Origin: Cohnella lupini
GTDB lineage: Bacteria; Bacillota; Bacilli; Paenibacillales; Paenibacillaceae
Direction of reading: 5' to 3'
NCBI RefSeq assembly: GCF_003386205.1
Contig: NZ_QRDY01000002.1
Location: 434,001 to 498,000, forward strand
Length of the DNA stretch: 64,000 nt
The notes under the pieces are model-generated. The model searched no databases and had not been told where the DNA came from. It saw only the letters and a program-made list of their open reading frames with translations. This document shows, in pieces, positions 1-10,400 of the stretch. Each line of letters starts with the position of its first letter. The first letter of the stretch is position 1. Both the position numbers and the translations under genes were made by a program.

Positions 1-300
1 AGAGAACGGTTAAGGGCGCTGTGGCTGGATCAAGCGATTCGAAACGCCGAATGGATGGAAACCTCGGAGCTTTTCGGCAACGCGATATCCCTGTATCAGC
101 AAATTCAACTGAAGTTTCCCGAAATCGAAACGAGCTACTTCGGTCTGATGAGGTTGTTCGATAAGCTCGGCAACTCTTCGGATGTACACCATCAATACGA
201 GAAGCTTACTCGAATACTTGCCGAAGAATTCGATATCAAGCCGACGGAAAAAATCATGAAATGGTTCCGGAATTGGCAAGGAGGAAGCCATATTTCTTAA
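1..300 (+). CDS. Partial BTAD-type transcriptional regulator (C-terminal end)
   Basis: The reading frame is already open at base 1, so only about the last 99 residues are present and the start lies upstream. The visible part is helical and resembles the bacterial transcriptional activator domain (BTAD, TPR-like) at the C-terminus of SARP-like regulators and some response regulators: alternating short helices, an FGNAISLYQQ segment and the ending EFDIKPTEKIMKWFRNW. The DNA-binding and any receiver domain would be outside the window. A CheY-like gene follows after about 130 bp, so the two may belong to one signalling locus. Family call is moderate and target genes cannot be seen. Confidence 0.6.
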   Translation, partial: RERLRALWLDQAIRNAEWMETSELFGNAISLYQQIQLKFPEIETSYFGLMRLFDKLGNSSDVHHQYEKLTRILAEEFDIKPTEKIMKWFRNWQGGSHIS

Positions 301-431
301 CCCGATAAAGGCATGTGCAGTAAGATGTTGCCAATGTTCAGAATTTGTTGAGTCCTGTCGAGTATGATCGACAAAGGAGAGGTCGCTAATGTTGGGCCCC
401 TAATTTGCAGCTTGCTCGGGAGGGTTTTCAA

Positions 432-794
432 ATGGCTAAAATAATGGTAGTGGACGATGCCGCTTTTCTGCGCGCGATGCTTAAAGATATATTGGTGAGA
501 GCCGGCCACGAGGTCGTGTTCGAGGCGAAGAACGGACAAGAAGCCGTCGATAAATATAGAGCGCTGATGCCGGATCTGGTCACGATGGACATTACGATGC
601 CGATCATGGAAGGGATTCAAGCGGTAAAGGAAATTCGGTTGATTGACCCGGAAGCTAGCATCGTCATGTGTTCGGCAATGGGGCAAAGAAACTTGATCAT
701 CCAAGCGATTCAAAGCGGCGCCAAGGACTTTATTATTAAGCCTTTCCAATCGGAGCGCGTGCTGGAAGCCATCGACAAGGCAATGGGTCTTTAG
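432..794 (+). CDS. CheY-like single-domain response regulator
   Basis: A 120-residue stand-alone receiver domain. The acidic pocket is D8/D9, the phospho-acceptor is D53 in TMDITMP, the switch serine is S81 and the conserved lysine is K103 in IIKPF, so all key CheY residues are present. I start at the ATG at 432, which follows a GGGAGGG ribosome site with about 7 nt spacing; the frame is open further upstream only with a TTG at 405. No output domain is present, so it acts by protein contact, as CheY does on the flagellar switch, or as a phosphorelay intermediate. No chemotaxis genes are nearby, so its partner is unknown. Confidence 0.85.
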   Translation: MAKIMVVDDAAFLRAMLKDILVRAGHEVVFEAKNGQEAVDKYRALMPDLVTMDITMPIMEGIQAVKEIRLIDPEASIVMCSAMGQRNLIIQAIQSGAKDFIIKPFQSERVLEAIDKAMGL

Positions 795-893
795 ATTACG
801 TTAAGAAAAATTCCTCGAAAACGAAACTCCAGCAGTATCCGCAAGACTCCGCTTTCCCTTTTCCCCTTCGGTATCAACGAGTTCCATTTCCCT

Positions 894-1784
894 TCAACCC
901 TGTCCTATGATCTTCCTGCGGAAAGCAAGAGGCGCGATTCCTTCCTTGCTCGAGAAGCAGAACGTGAAATACGAGCCGTGCTGAAAGCCCACCTCCTCGG
1001 CGATCCTGCTTACCGACCATTCGGTTTGGACGAGGAGCTTCTTTGCGTGCTCGATTCGGTATCGCAATAAATAGTCCATCGGCGTCATTCCGTATACTTT
1101 AAGCATGCATTTCGCCAAGTAGTTGGGGTGATAATTTAATTCCGTTTGAAGGATGGAATTCGTTATTTTGTTCGTATAATTCTGCCGGATGTATAATTCG
1201 ATCTTCTCCGCCAGCCGAAAGGCCGTCCCATCCGAAGTCGATGCCAGCTCGCGGTCCAAATGCTGAATGAACAACTGGAACGCGGACTGCCTCTTCCAAT
1301 TTCTGAGCGATCTAGGCTCATCCTCCAACTGAAAAAACTGCCCGAGTATTTCAAGCGCTTTTGCCTTAAGCGAGGTATGCTTCGGAATGAAAACCGAGCA
1401 TACTTCGCTGTGGTTTAAATAAGCCGTCTGCTTGTGCGCGGCAATCAAGGCAGATTGGTTTTCCAAGCATTGGTTCATCCCCTCGCATTCATCCCATGCA
1501 CCGAACGTATGAAAGTGGATCCAGATGATCTCCGTCTCCTCCTCGCAAGGCTCGGTGCCGTAATGATTCGAATCCGGTCTTAAGATAAAGGCATCTCCCG
1601 TCTCGATCGTCCACTCCCCGCCGCCTTCCGCAAGACTCAATTTTCCCTTCGTAACTACGACTAAATCGAAGACTCCGATGTTGCTGCGACTGACATGCCG
1701 TTCTCCGGCACGGTAATAAGCACGTCCGCAATCGATGAAATAGGGGACGGGCGGAGAGATGAAATGCAGGATGGGAGAGCTCAT
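894..1784 (-). CDS. AraC-family transcriptional regulator
   Basis: A 296-residue protein with an N-terminal cupin-like sensing domain (about residues 10-100, including the GDAFILRPDSNHYG turn typical of AraC_binding) and a C-terminal pair of helix-turn-helix motifs (about residues 190-290, ending in the HGSYFTFCFSSKEGIAPLAFRRK type of signature). The cupin part would bind a sugar. It is divergent from the GH127 gene, so it most likely controls the arabinofuranoside locus at 1.9-11.5 kb. A pair of identical 10-bp direct repeats lies just upstream of its start (see that entry), suggesting autoregulation. Confidence 0.88.
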   Translation of the reverse strand: MSSPILHFISPPVPYFIDCGRAYYRAGERHVSRSNIGVFDLVVVTKGKLSLAEGGGEWTIETGDAFILRPDSNHYGTEPCEEETEIIWIHFHTFGAWDECEGMNQCLENQSALIAAHKQTAYLNHSEVCSVFIPKHTSLKAKALEILGQFFQLEDEPRSLRNWKRQSAFQLFIQHLDRELASTSDGTAFRLAEKIELYIRQNYTNKITNSILQTELNYHPNYLAKCMLKVYGMTPMDYLLRYRIEHAKKLLVQTEWSVSRIAEEVGFQHGSYFTFCFSSKEGIAPLAFRRKIIGQG

Positions 1785-1800
1785 TTGCGTGACCTCCAGT

Positions 1801-1831
1801 TGGTTGTAATTCTTAAAAAAGTGGTTGTAAT
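1801..1831. promoter_or_regulatory. Direct-repeat operator candidate for the AraC regulator
   Basis: TGGTTGTAAT occurs at 1801-1810 and again at 1822-1831. The copies are identical, in the same orientation and 21 bp apart, which is two helical turns. AraC-family proteins classically bind direct half-sites with this spacing. The pair sits in the 138-bp divergent gap, 17 bp upstream of the minus-strand AraC start, and could control both directions. Confidence 0.5.
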
Positions 1832-1871
1832 CGATTATATAAATACCATGATATCACATGTATTATAGTAA

Positions 1872-1885
1872 ATATAGCGCTTACA
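1872..1885 (+). promoter_or_regulatory. Weak cre-like half site upstream of GH127
   Basis: The right half (AGCGCTTACA) matches the catabolite-responsive element consensus TGWAARCGYTWNCW, but the left half has three mismatches. It lies 38 bp upstream of the GH127 start. Low confidence. Confidence 0.25.
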
Positions 1886-1922
1886 TCATAGGTGGGATTT
1901 ATAAAATAAAGGGGCATATTTG

Positions 1923-3947
1923 ATGCGAAAATTATCCGACTCCAACGTTGTTTTTCTTCAGAAAGCGATCATCCAGGATGACTTTTGGTCCCCTTATATT
2001 GCATTAGTCCGCGATGTCGTCGTTCCCTATCAGTGGGAGGCGCTTAACGACCGAATCGAGGGAACGGAGCCCAGCCACGCGATCCGGAATTTCAAAATCG
2101 CGGCCGGCCTGGAGCAAGGCGAGTTTTACGGAATGGTGTTCCAGGACAGCGATGTATCCAAATGGCTGGAAGCGGTCGGCTATCTATTGGAGCTTGGGCC
2201 GGATCCGGAGCTGGAGGCGGTGGCTGACGACATCGTAGAAACGATAGCGAAAGCGCAGCAAGAAGACGGATACCTGAACACGTACTTCACGCTGAAGGAA
2301 CCCGAAGGAAGATGGACGAACTTAGCGGAGTGCCACGAGCTCTATTGCGCGGGCCATCTTATCGAGGCGGCCGTCGCGTATTACAGGGCAACGGGAAAGG
2401 ATCGGATCTTAAACGTCGCCTGCCGATTGGCGGACTGCATCGACGATGTTTTCGGTCCGGAGGAAGGCAAGATCAACGGGTACGACGGTCATCAGGAAAT
2501 CGAATTGGCGCTCGTTAAGCTTTATCATGCGACGCAGCACGACAAATATTTGGAGCTCGCTCGATTCTTCCTAGACGAAAGAGGGAAGCTGCCCCACTTC
2601 TACGACGAGGAATTCCGAAAGCGAAACGGTCGAACCCATTTCCCGGGCTTGAAGATGACCGCGGATAAATTCTATAGCCAAGCGCATTTGCCAGTTAGAC
2701 AGCAGACGACGGCAGAAGGTCATGCCGTGAGAGTGGTTTACATGTGCTCGGGTATGGCGGACGTGGCGCTTGAGACGAAGGATCCGGATTTGCTGGCGGC
2801 CTGCCGGGCTCTGTGGAGCAACATCGTAAGCAAGCGGATGTACATTACGGGGGCAATCGGGTCCATGTCCTACGGAGAATCGTTTACGCTGGATTACGAT
2901 TTGCCGAGCGGCACCGCTTACGCGGAAACGTGCGCATCCATCGGGTTGATCTTCTTCGCCCATAGAATGCTGAAGATCGAACCGAAAAGCGAATACGCCG
3001 ACGTCCTGGAGCGGGCCCTGTACAATACCGTGATCGGGGGAATGTCCCGCGACGGCAAGCATTTCTTCTATGTTAACCCGCTTGAAGTATGGCCGGAAGG
3101 AATCCGCAAAAACAAAAATTACGAGCATGTGAAGGTCGAACGCCAGCAGTGGTTCGGTTGCGCTTGTTGCCCGCCGAATATTGCTAGATTGCTGGCATCT
3201 CTCAGTACTTACGTGTACTCGGTAAAAGACAATACGGCTTATACGCATCTCTACATCGGGAGCGAAGCTAGATTAGAGCTCGCCGGACAGACGGTGTCGT
3301 TAATCCAGCGGTCGGAACTCCCGTGGGAAGGCGTCGTACGATTCGAGGTCGCGATGCAACGAACGTCCCGCTTTACTTTAGCCTTGCGAATCCCCGATTG
3401 GAGCGGATCTCCGGACATTCGCGTCAACGGCAAAGCCGTCGTCGTTGCCGATTACCAAGAAATAAACGGTTATATTCACGTGGATCGGGAGTGGAGTTCC
3501 GGGGACATCGTCCACTTGGTCTTGCCGATGCCGATCAATTATATGAAGGGAAACCCTTTAATTCGGGAAACGATCGGCAAGGTAGCGATTCAACGCGGCC
3601 CGATGGTTTATTGCATCGAAGAGGCGGATAACGGTCCTCATTTGCATCAGCTGTTTCTGGAGCAAGGCGCGGGCGCGGATGGAAGGTTGGAATTCGAGCA
3701 GGAAATGCTCGGGGGACTGCTTACGTTAGCGATGCCGGCGAATCGGATCGTCGAAGAGGGCTGGGGAGATCGGCTCTACAAAGCGAATGCGGATACGAAA
3801 GTCGAGAAAACGACAGCCCTGTTCATCCCGTACTTCGCTTGGGCAAACCGGGGAGCCGGCGAAATGAGGGTATGGGTTTCGGGGTCTGACTCTGGTCAGG
3901 GAGGGAAGCGCATGGGGCAATCGCGCCAAAGCACGGCCGACTCGTAA
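1923..3947 (+). CDS. GH127 beta-L-arabinofuranosidase
   Basis: A 674-residue leaderless protein, so cytoplasmic, that should hydrolyse beta-L-arabinofuranosides. It carries the zinc-thiolate active site of GH127: E335 and C337 in YAETCASIG and C415/C416 in CACCPPN, matching the Glu-Cys...Cys-Cys set of the Bifidobacterium enzyme HypBA1. E319 in GESFTLDYDLP sits where the HypBA1 acid/base Glu322 is expected. Start chosen at the ATG after GGGG with 8-nt spacing, one codon inside a TTG. The C-terminus has about 20 polar residues beyond the usual end at MRVWV, an apparently dispensable tail. The binding protein and permeases downstream probably supply its substrate. Confidence 0.9.
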   Translation: MRKLSDSNVVFLQKAIIQDDFWSPYIALVRDVVVPYQWEALNDRIEGTEPSHAIRNFKIAAGLEQGEFYGMVFQDSDVSKWLEAVGYLLELGPDPELEAVADDIVETIAKAQQEDGYLNTYFTLKEPEGRWTNLAECHELYCAGHLIEAAVAYYRATGKDRILNVACRLADCIDDVFGPEEGKINGYDGHQEIELALVKLYHATQHDKYLELARFFLDERGKLPHFYDEEFRKRNGRTHFPGLKMTADKFYSQAHLPVRQQTTAEGHAVRVVYMCSGMADVALETKDPDLLAACRALWSNIVSKRMYITGAIGSMSYGESFTLDYDLPSGTAYAETCASIGLIFFAHRMLKIEPKSEYADVLERALYNTVIGGMSRDGKHFFYVNPLEVWPEGIRKNKNYEHVKVERQQWFGCACCPPNIARLLASLSTYVYSVKDNTAYTHLYIGSEARLELAGQTVSLIQRSELPWEGVVRFEVAMQRTSRFTLALRIPDWSGSPDIRVNGKAVVVADYQEINGYIHVDREWSSGDIVHLVLPMPINYMKGNPLIRETIGKVAIQRGPMVYCIEEADNGPHLHQLFLEQGAGADGRLEFEQEMLGGLLTLAMPANRIVEEGWGDRLYKANADTKVEKTTALFIPYFAWANRGAGEMRVWVSGSDSGQGGKRMGQSRQSTADS

Positions 3948-4023
3948 ATCAGATTGAAATATCCCCGCAAGGGCGAGAGGAAATATCGAAAGATGACGAA
4001 TTATATAAGATGGAGGGGTTAAA

Positions 4024-5436
4024 TTGAAGACAATGAAAAAGGGTTTTATGGTTAGCGCGGCAATGATTACGATCTTAGCCATGATTGTTGGATGCGGTTC
4101 CAATAATAACAAGGGTACGAACGCGTCGCCATCGGGTGACGAGGCTTCGAAATCGCCGGAGAAATCGCCATCCAAGACGGAGAAGGTCAAGATTATCTAT
4201 TCGATGTGGGGAAGCGAAGAAGAAGGCAACAAAACGCAAGAAGCGGCAGACAAATTCAACGCCACTCAAGACAGAATCGAAGTAGAAGTGCAAGCGATTC
4301 CTTGGGAGAGCTACATGACCAAGTTGAATACGCAGGCAACGGCAGGTCAATTGCCGGATACGGGGATCTTAAAGGAAGACGGCGTCATCCAGTGGTCCTC
4401 CGACGGCATGCTGAACGATGTAAGTACCATGTACGAGGGAAGCGACAGCAAGCCGCTGGATAGCCTGGCTTACAAATATCAAGGCAAGACCGTAGCCTAT
4501 GCCGCGGCCAATGAAATTCTCCTCTTATACTACAACAAAGACATGTTCGACAAAGCCAACGTTCCCTATCCTCCATCCGTGCTAGATAAAGCATGGACGT
4601 GGGACGAATTCGTAGCAACGGCAAAGAAGCTGACGAATGACAAGAACGGTAAACATCCCGGCGATGACGGTTTTGATTCGCAGAGCATCGTTCAGTATGG
4701 CGCATCCGTTGAAAATTTGGCATGGCAATTGGAAACTTGGGCGCTCAGTAACGGCGGCGGTTTCTACAATAATGACGGTACTGAGGTAAGAATCGGGGAA
4801 GACGCGAGCGTGGAAGCGATTCAGAAAGTCGCCGATCTGTACTTGAAAGATCATGTCGCTCCGTTATCCGTGGGACAGACCGATGACGGCATTCAGCGCA
4901 CCATCATTGCGGGAACGGTCGCCATGGCTACCAACGGCCAGTGGAACGTAGGAACGAGCTTGAATGCGGCCAAGGAAGCCGGGCTAAAATACGGCGTAGC
5001 CGTGTTGCCTTACATGAAGGAAAAGGTAACCCTCAACACGGGCGGCGCCAATGTCGTGTTCTCCCAAACCAAACATCCGAAAGAAGCGATGGAATGGCTC
5101 AAATGGTACACGGCCGAAGAAAACAACTGGGGACTCATTTCATCTGGCATTTGGATGCCGGTGCTGGAAAAGTGGTATACGGATGAAACCCTTACCCATA
5201 AATGGGTCGACAATCCGAACTTCCCTCCGTATGAAGAATACAAGTCGGCGGTAGTCGATTATGCGCAATCCTCCGCGGCGAGACCCGCGTCCTGGTTCTA
5301 TACGAATTATACGACGGAATTTAACACCTTGCTCTCCTCGAGTCTGGGGGATGTGTGGACCGGAAAGACGACCGCCAAGGACGCCATTGCCAAAAATCTC
5401 GAAGCTTTGAAAGCAGCTAATAAAGGCGACAAGTAA
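4024..5436 (+). CDS. Sugar ABC transporter substrate-binding lipoprotein (family 1)
   Basis: A 470-residue extracellular solute-binding protein. The N-terminus is a lipoprotein signal with lipobox MIVGC (C24) followed by a Ser/Lys/Glu-rich linker; the mature part begins IIYSMWGSEEEG and has the two-lobe SBP_bac_1 pattern. It would capture an oligosaccharide outside the membrane. I use the TTG at 4024 because GGAGGGG ends 5 nt before it; the ATG at 4033 would leave 14 nt. It lies between GH127 and two permease genes, so arabinose-containing oligomers are the likely ligand (inference). Confidence 0.9.
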   Translation: MKTMKKGFMVSAAMITILAMIVGCGSNNNKGTNASPSGDEASKSPEKSPSKTEKVKIIYSMWGSEEEGNKTQEAADKFNATQDRIEVEVQAIPWESYMTKLNTQATAGQLPDTGILKEDGVIQWSSDGMLNDVSTMYEGSDSKPLDSLAYKYQGKTVAYAAANEILLLYYNKDMFDKANVPYPPSVLDKAWTWDEFVATAKKLTNDKNGKHPGDDGFDSQSIVQYGASVENLAWQLETWALSNGGGFYNNDGTEVRIGEDASVEAIQKVADLYLKDHVAPLSVGQTDDGIQRTIIAGTVAMATNGQWNVGTSLNAAKEAGLKYGVAVLPYMKEKVTLNTGGANVVFSQTKHPKEAMEWLKWYTAEENNWGLISSGIWMPVLEKWYTDETLTHKWVDNPNFPPYEEYKSAVVDYAQSSAARPASWFYTNYTTEFNTLLSSSLGDVWTGKTTAKDAIAKNLEALKAANKGDK

Positions 5437-5446
5437 CGGATAGGAG

Positions 5447-5483
5447 GGATGACCGCCAAGAATAACGCAAGCGGCGGTCATCC
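5447..5483 (+). terminator. Perfect 11-bp hairpin between binding-protein and permease genes
   Basis: GGATGACCGCC at 5447-5457 pairs exactly with 5473-5483 around a 15-nt loop. No T-run follows, so it looks less like a full terminator than the intercistronic hairpin that stabilises or partly attenuates mRNA after binding-protein genes, raising binder expression over permeases. Confidence 0.6.
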
Positions 5484-5509
5484 TTCAAACATGAGGTGGG
5501 GAGCGAGAT

Positions 5510-6433
5510 ATGGAAACCTTTTATAAACCGCCGCAACGCCGTTCCCGACTTCTTTCAAGCGAGGCAAGCGTTGCTTATATATGCTTGATTCCGGCCTTCC
5601 TCGGACTGATCTTCCTGACCTATTTGCCTCTTGCGGGCGTGCTGGGAATTAGCATGACGAATTGGACGGGGTTAAAAACCCCCGAATTCGTCGGCTTCGA
5701 TAATTATGTCAAGCTGTTCACTACAGATCCTTATATTAAAGATTCTATTAAAGCGACCATATACTTCGCCTTTTTATCCGTAGCCGGAAGCATGATTTAT
5801 TCGCTTTTCATCGCGATGCTGTTGAACCGTAAAATTCCGGCAAGAGGTTTTTTCAGAGCCGTATTCTATGTGCCGTTCGTCCTGCCTGCCGTCGCCATAT
5901 ACGTAGGATGGTCCTGGCTTTACGAGGCGAATTTCGGGTTCTTCAACTTTCTTCTCTCCGAAGTGGGATTAAACAAAGTTCTTTTTATCGCGGATTCCAG
6001 TTACGTAGTTCCTTCCCTCTCCTTGATCGCGGTCTGGCTGTCGGGGAACTTGATCGTTATTTTTCTGGCCGGGCTTCAGAACGTTCCGAGCAGCTATCAT
6101 GAAGCGGCCGAGATGGATGGCGCGGGCGCATGGAGTCGCTTCCGGCATATCACCCTGCCCTGCATGACGCCGATCATCTTTTATAACCTGTTGCTGAGCC
6201 TGATCGCCAATCTTCAAGTCGTAACGCCGGCCCTTGCTCTGACCAACGGCGGACCGGGCAACTCTTCCCGATTCATGACTTATCTGATGTACGATCAAGC
6301 TTTCGTCAATTACAAGCTGGGCTATGCCTGCGCGACGACCTTTGTTATTTTCGCCATTCTTGCCGCCTTTACCGCCGTTTTGTTCAAGACGTCGAACCGG
6401 TGGATCTTCTCCGAAGGGGGCGACGATAAATGA
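5510..6433 (+). CDS. Sugar ABC permease, MalF-like
   Basis: A 307-residue inner-membrane protein with six predicted segments beginning IPAFLGLIFLTYLPLAGVLG, and the cytoplasmic EAA loop EAAEMDGAGAWSRFRHITLP that docks the ATPase. It forms a heterodimer with the next gene, whose start overlaps its stop by 4 bp. No ATPase gene is nearby, so the complex probably borrows a shared MsmX-type ATPase (inference from known Bacillus systems). Start supported by AGGTGGGG about 9 nt upstream. Confidence 0.92.
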   Translation: METFYKPPQRRSRLLSSEASVAYICLIPAFLGLIFLTYLPLAGVLGISMTNWTGLKTPEFVGFDNYVKLFTTDPYIKDSIKATIYFAFLSVAGSMIYSLFIAMLLNRKIPARGFFRAVFYVPFVLPAVAIYVGWSWLYEANFGFFNFLLSEVGLNKVLFIADSSYVVPSLSLIAVWLSGNLIVIFLAGLQNVPSSYHEAAEMDGAGAWSRFRHITLPCMTPIIFYNLLLSLIANLQVVTPALALTNGGPGNSSRFMTYLMYDQAFVNYKLGYACATTFVIFAILAAFTAVLFKTSNRWIFSEGGDDK

Positions 6434-7299
6434 GCGAACTCACTTACGTCAGGCTAAAGAGCAAGAAACGCAGCGAACGAACGATGAACGCGATTACGCT
6501 TCTACTCGTCCTTTTATTTGCTTGTATGGCGCTCTTTCCGATTTGGTGGATATTCCGAACGTCATTGATGACGAATCCCGAGATTTACAGATATCCGCCT
6601 TCTCTGATACCTGAAAATTGGTTGTTTTCCAATTACGAAAAAACGTTGGAGATATTTAAGTTCTGGAAATATTTGTGGAATACGATGATGATAATCGTTC
6701 CTTCCTGTTTAGCGGGGACCATCACGGCCACCTTGTGCGGATATGCCTTCGCAAGGTTGCGGTTTCGGGGCAAACAACTGATCTGGACTCTTTGCGTCGG
6801 TTCTATGCTCTTGCCTGTCATGGTAACGCTCATTCCGCTGTACATCGGATGGACGCGGGGGCTGGGGCTCCAAGACAGCTATCTGCCATTGATACTGCCT
6901 TATTTCTGCGGCGGCGGCGCTTTTAATATCTTCTTGATCCGACAGTTCATCCTCTCCATACCGAGAGAACTCGACCAGGCGGCAACGATCGACGGCGCCG
7001 GATACTTCCGCATCTTGTTCAGCATTATTATGCCGGCTATCAAACCCGCGATGATCGTCGTCGCGTTGTTCATCTTCATCGGCTTATGGAACGATTTGCT
7101 CCAACAGATGATTTACATTAATTCGAGCGACAAATTCACGATAGCGTTAGGGCTTACCAATTTCAGAGGTCAATTAAAGTCGGATTGGTCGCTGACGATG
7201 GCGGCTACGTGCCTATCCTTTGCTCCGGGCGTCCTGTTCTATCTGCTCGGACAAAAGTATTTCGTAGAGGGAATCACGATGACCGGAATTAAAAGCTAG
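6430..7299 (+). CDS. Sugar ABC permease, MalG-like
   Basis: A 289-residue partner permease with the usual N-terminal segment, an extracellular region containing YPPSLIPENW, and the EAA loop ELDQAATIDGAGYFRILF. The short MTGIKS end is typical of MalG-type sugar permeases. It is translationally coupled to the gene before through an ATGA overlap and is followed by a strong terminator, so it closes the transporter unit that began at 4024. Confidence 0.92.
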   Translation: MSELTYVRLKSKKRSERTMNAITLLLVLLFACMALFPIWWIFRTSLMTNPEIYRYPPSLIPENWLFSNYEKTLEIFKFWKYLWNTMMIIVPSCLAGTITATLCGYAFARLRFRGKQLIWTLCVGSMLLPVMVTLIPLYIGWTRGLGLQDSYLPLILPYFCGGGAFNIFLIRQFILSIPRELDQAATIDGAGYFRILFSIIMPAIKPAMIVVALFIFIGLWNDLLQQMIYINSSDKFTIALGLTNFRGQLKSDWSLTMAATCLSFAPGVLFYLLGQKYFVEGITMTGIKS

Positions 7300-7321
7300 C
7301 AGGTTAACAACTAGAGAAGTT

Positions 7322-7358
7322 AAGAGCCGATTCGGGAAGATTCCGAGTCGGCTCTTTT
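7322..7358 (+). terminator. Rho-independent terminator
   Basis: AAGAGCCGA (7322-7330) pairs with TCGGCTCTT (7348-7356), followed by TT. It ends the binding-protein/permease operon and separates it from the giant secreted protein gene. Confidence 0.8.
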
Positions 7359-7464
7359 GGAAAGGAGGTGATAGGCCAATAAAATGCGGAGGAAATAGAG
7401 AGACGGATCGGACAACCAGACGGAGGGATGCCGGCTTAATAAAAGGAATCGAGGAGGAATCATT

Positions 7465-10400
7465 ATGTTAACGCAAGTGGCAGATCAGCGTAGTAGACGT
7501 GTTCTCGTCATAGTGACGGCTCTATTCGCGAGCATTCTATTCATGTTCATTTGGCCGAAGCTAGCGTCCGCTTACACGATTTCCAACGGTAACTTCAATG
7601 TCCAAACGGGCACGAACGGCGAGATTACTTCCTTGCAGCTCACTGGGGATGCTTTTCCGACCAACTACGTCATGAACGGAACGAACGCGCCGAACCAGAA
7701 TACGGCCGATCATCAATGGCTAGGTGAATTGATGTTCAAGTATAAGCTGGGAAGCGGGGCATGGACCAACGCGTGGACCAGCAAATCCGCGGACGGAAGA
7801 ACGCAAACCCAGAGCGGCAACACGGTGACGGTTACTTACCAGAACGCAACCAATGCGGAAGGAATCAAGAATTTCAGGGTCGTGGAGACGTACTCGCTCG
7901 TCAACGATTACTTGCTCTGGTCGATCAACGTAACGAATACGAGCACCCAGAACATCGAAATCGGAGACTTCGGATTGCCGCTTCCGTTCAACGAGTTCTG
8001 GACGGGAGGCAACAACGAGGAAATCTACGAAACCAGAGTACTGACGCATTCCTTCGTAGGTAACAACAGCTCGTACATTACGGCGGGCAGACCGAGCGGT
8101 ATCGGCTCTTATCTATTGATGGTTCCCGATGCGACGACGGGCGCCGGCTTCGAGTATCAAGACCGCTGGCGCATAGAGGAGCATCCGGGAAGTAAGTGGG
8201 CGATGGATCAAGGGGGCTGGGTAGAAGGACTTAACGTATTCTACATCCACTCCAACGTGATCAAGAGCACGAATCGCGGTTATCTTCCGAACACGAGCCT
8301 CATCTTGACTCCGAATCAGAGCAAGACGTATTCGTTCAAGTTTTTCAAGGTGGCTAACGAGAACGCGGTAAAAGATAAGCTTTACAGCGAAGGCCTCGTC
8401 GACGTCACCGCCGTTCCGGGCATGATGTTCGCCACTAACATGAAGGCGAAGGTCGACCTGCGCACAACCAAGACGATTACGTCCGTTACCGCTCAATATC
8501 CGTCGGAAACGACGATCAATTTCCTGAACACGGTGTCCGGAGGACACAACGTTTACGAGTTGACCCTCGGTCATCTCGGACCGAACAACATTACGGTGAA
8601 TTACGGCACGGGCGAGAAAACGGTACTGCAATTTTATGCGATCGAGCCGATCGACGCGGCATTGCAGAGACATTCCACCTTCATGGTGAACAGCACGCAG
8701 TGGAATGCTCCCGGCCAGCTCAAAGACAAAGTATTCGACGATTGGATGATGGACACGAAGGCGAAGCGGAACGTGTTCAACGGATACTGGGGCTGGGGAG
8801 ACGATTGGGGTTACACCCACGGACAATTCCTTGCCGAGAAGAACGTTCAGACGCCGGTCGCTTCCGAAATCACGGCGGTGGATCAATATCTGGAAACGGC
8901 CATCTGGAATTCGCTTATGGCCACGAACCATTCGGATTACCTCATCTACGATTTCCTCATGCCGGCGCCGAATACGACGCCTACCTATCGGGGATACGCG
9001 TATCCGCATATCTACAATACGTACTTCAGCATGTATAAGATCGCCAAGCTTTATCCGAATATCGTGACTTATATCAACCCCAAGAACACCTATCTTCTGA
9101 GAACTTATAATATTTTCAAAGCGCTGTACGACGGACCTGTCGCCTACAACTGGAACACCGGACTGATGGGCGAATTGACGACTCCGGAAATCATCAAGGC
9201 ATTGCAAGACGAAGGGTATACCGCTCAAGCCAACGACATGATTTCAAAAATGGCTACGAAATACAATAACTTCGCGGGCACGACGTATCCATACGGCTCC
9301 GAATACAACTACGACAATACGGGCGAAGAAGCCGTCTATACGCTTGCCAAAATGAATAATAACACCACGATGAAGAGCAAGATCAACGCCAAAACCCGCG
9401 CAGCTCGCGGACATATGCCGATCTGGTACTATTACGCCGATCCGGTGACGATCACGGGCGAGAACTGGTGGAACTTCCAATATACCGTCTCTCTTGCCGG
9501 TTACGCGATGGACGATTGGATCCGCAATCATTCCACGACTCCGGAAGTCGAGCAACGGATGTCCTACGCGGCGAAGATCGCCAATGTGGGGGCGATCAAC
9601 TCCGGACAGATCAGCTCGGATCCCGCCAATATCGGGGCGGTCGCTTGGACTTACCAAGCGGAGAAAGGCAATTACAACGCTCTTGGCCACGGAGGCGGAC
9701 CATTGCAGAACGGCTGGCGCGGAATGTCGGGCGAAGCGGATCTCGGTTTGTTCGGAGCTATCAAGATACTAAGCTCCGACGTCGCGGTCGACCCGATCTT
9801 CGGATTGTATTGCTACGGCTGCGACGTGACGTCGAGCGGAGGCAATTACTCGATCGTTCCGAAAGACGGAGTGTTCCAACGCCTTAATCTCATTACCGAG
9901 AAATTCGGAATGGAGCTGGAACGCGACAAGTATACGGCGGCAACGGTAGCGATCGCTAAAAATTACGTCAACTTTACGTTGAAGAACTCGACGCATGGAA
10001 CCGCCCATACGTCCAAAGTCAGCTTCAAGGGCTTGGCGGCGGGATCCTACAACATCCTGCTGAACAACGTCGCGGCGGGAAACGTCAATGTCACTACAGG
10101 GGGCGCTGCGACCGTTAGCCTGAGCATCGGCACGGCGGCAACTTACGATGTGAAGCTTCAGCAAGGAACGCCGCCAGCGAATACGGCTCCCGTCGTGAAC
10201 GCCGGGACTAACGGAACCTTTACGTTGCCTGCGACCGTTGCTATAGCCGGAACGGTAACCGATGACGGCTTGCCGAGCGGGACGTTGACGACGACCTGGA
10301 GCTTGGTGAGCGGAACGGGAATGGCAAACTTCGCGAATGCCGGCTCGTTGAATACGACGGCTACCGTGTCCGTCGCGGGAACATACGTATTCAGGCTTAC

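Noticed and set aside
2571..3248. Long antisense open frame within the GH127 gene (and similar frames opposite most large genes)
   Set aside because: Shadow frames of GC-rich codons; no ribosome site or recognisable domain.
3880..3947. Frameshift at the end of GH127
   Set aside because: The last 20 residues look atypical, but the core domains are complete and no alternative frame restores a better C-terminus; treated as a variable tail.
7363..7399. Tiny leader peptide (ATG CGG AGG AAA TAG) after AAGGAGGTGAT
   Set aside because: The spacing from the AGGAGG to the ATG is too long for a normal ribosome site, and a four-codon frame cannot be told from chance.
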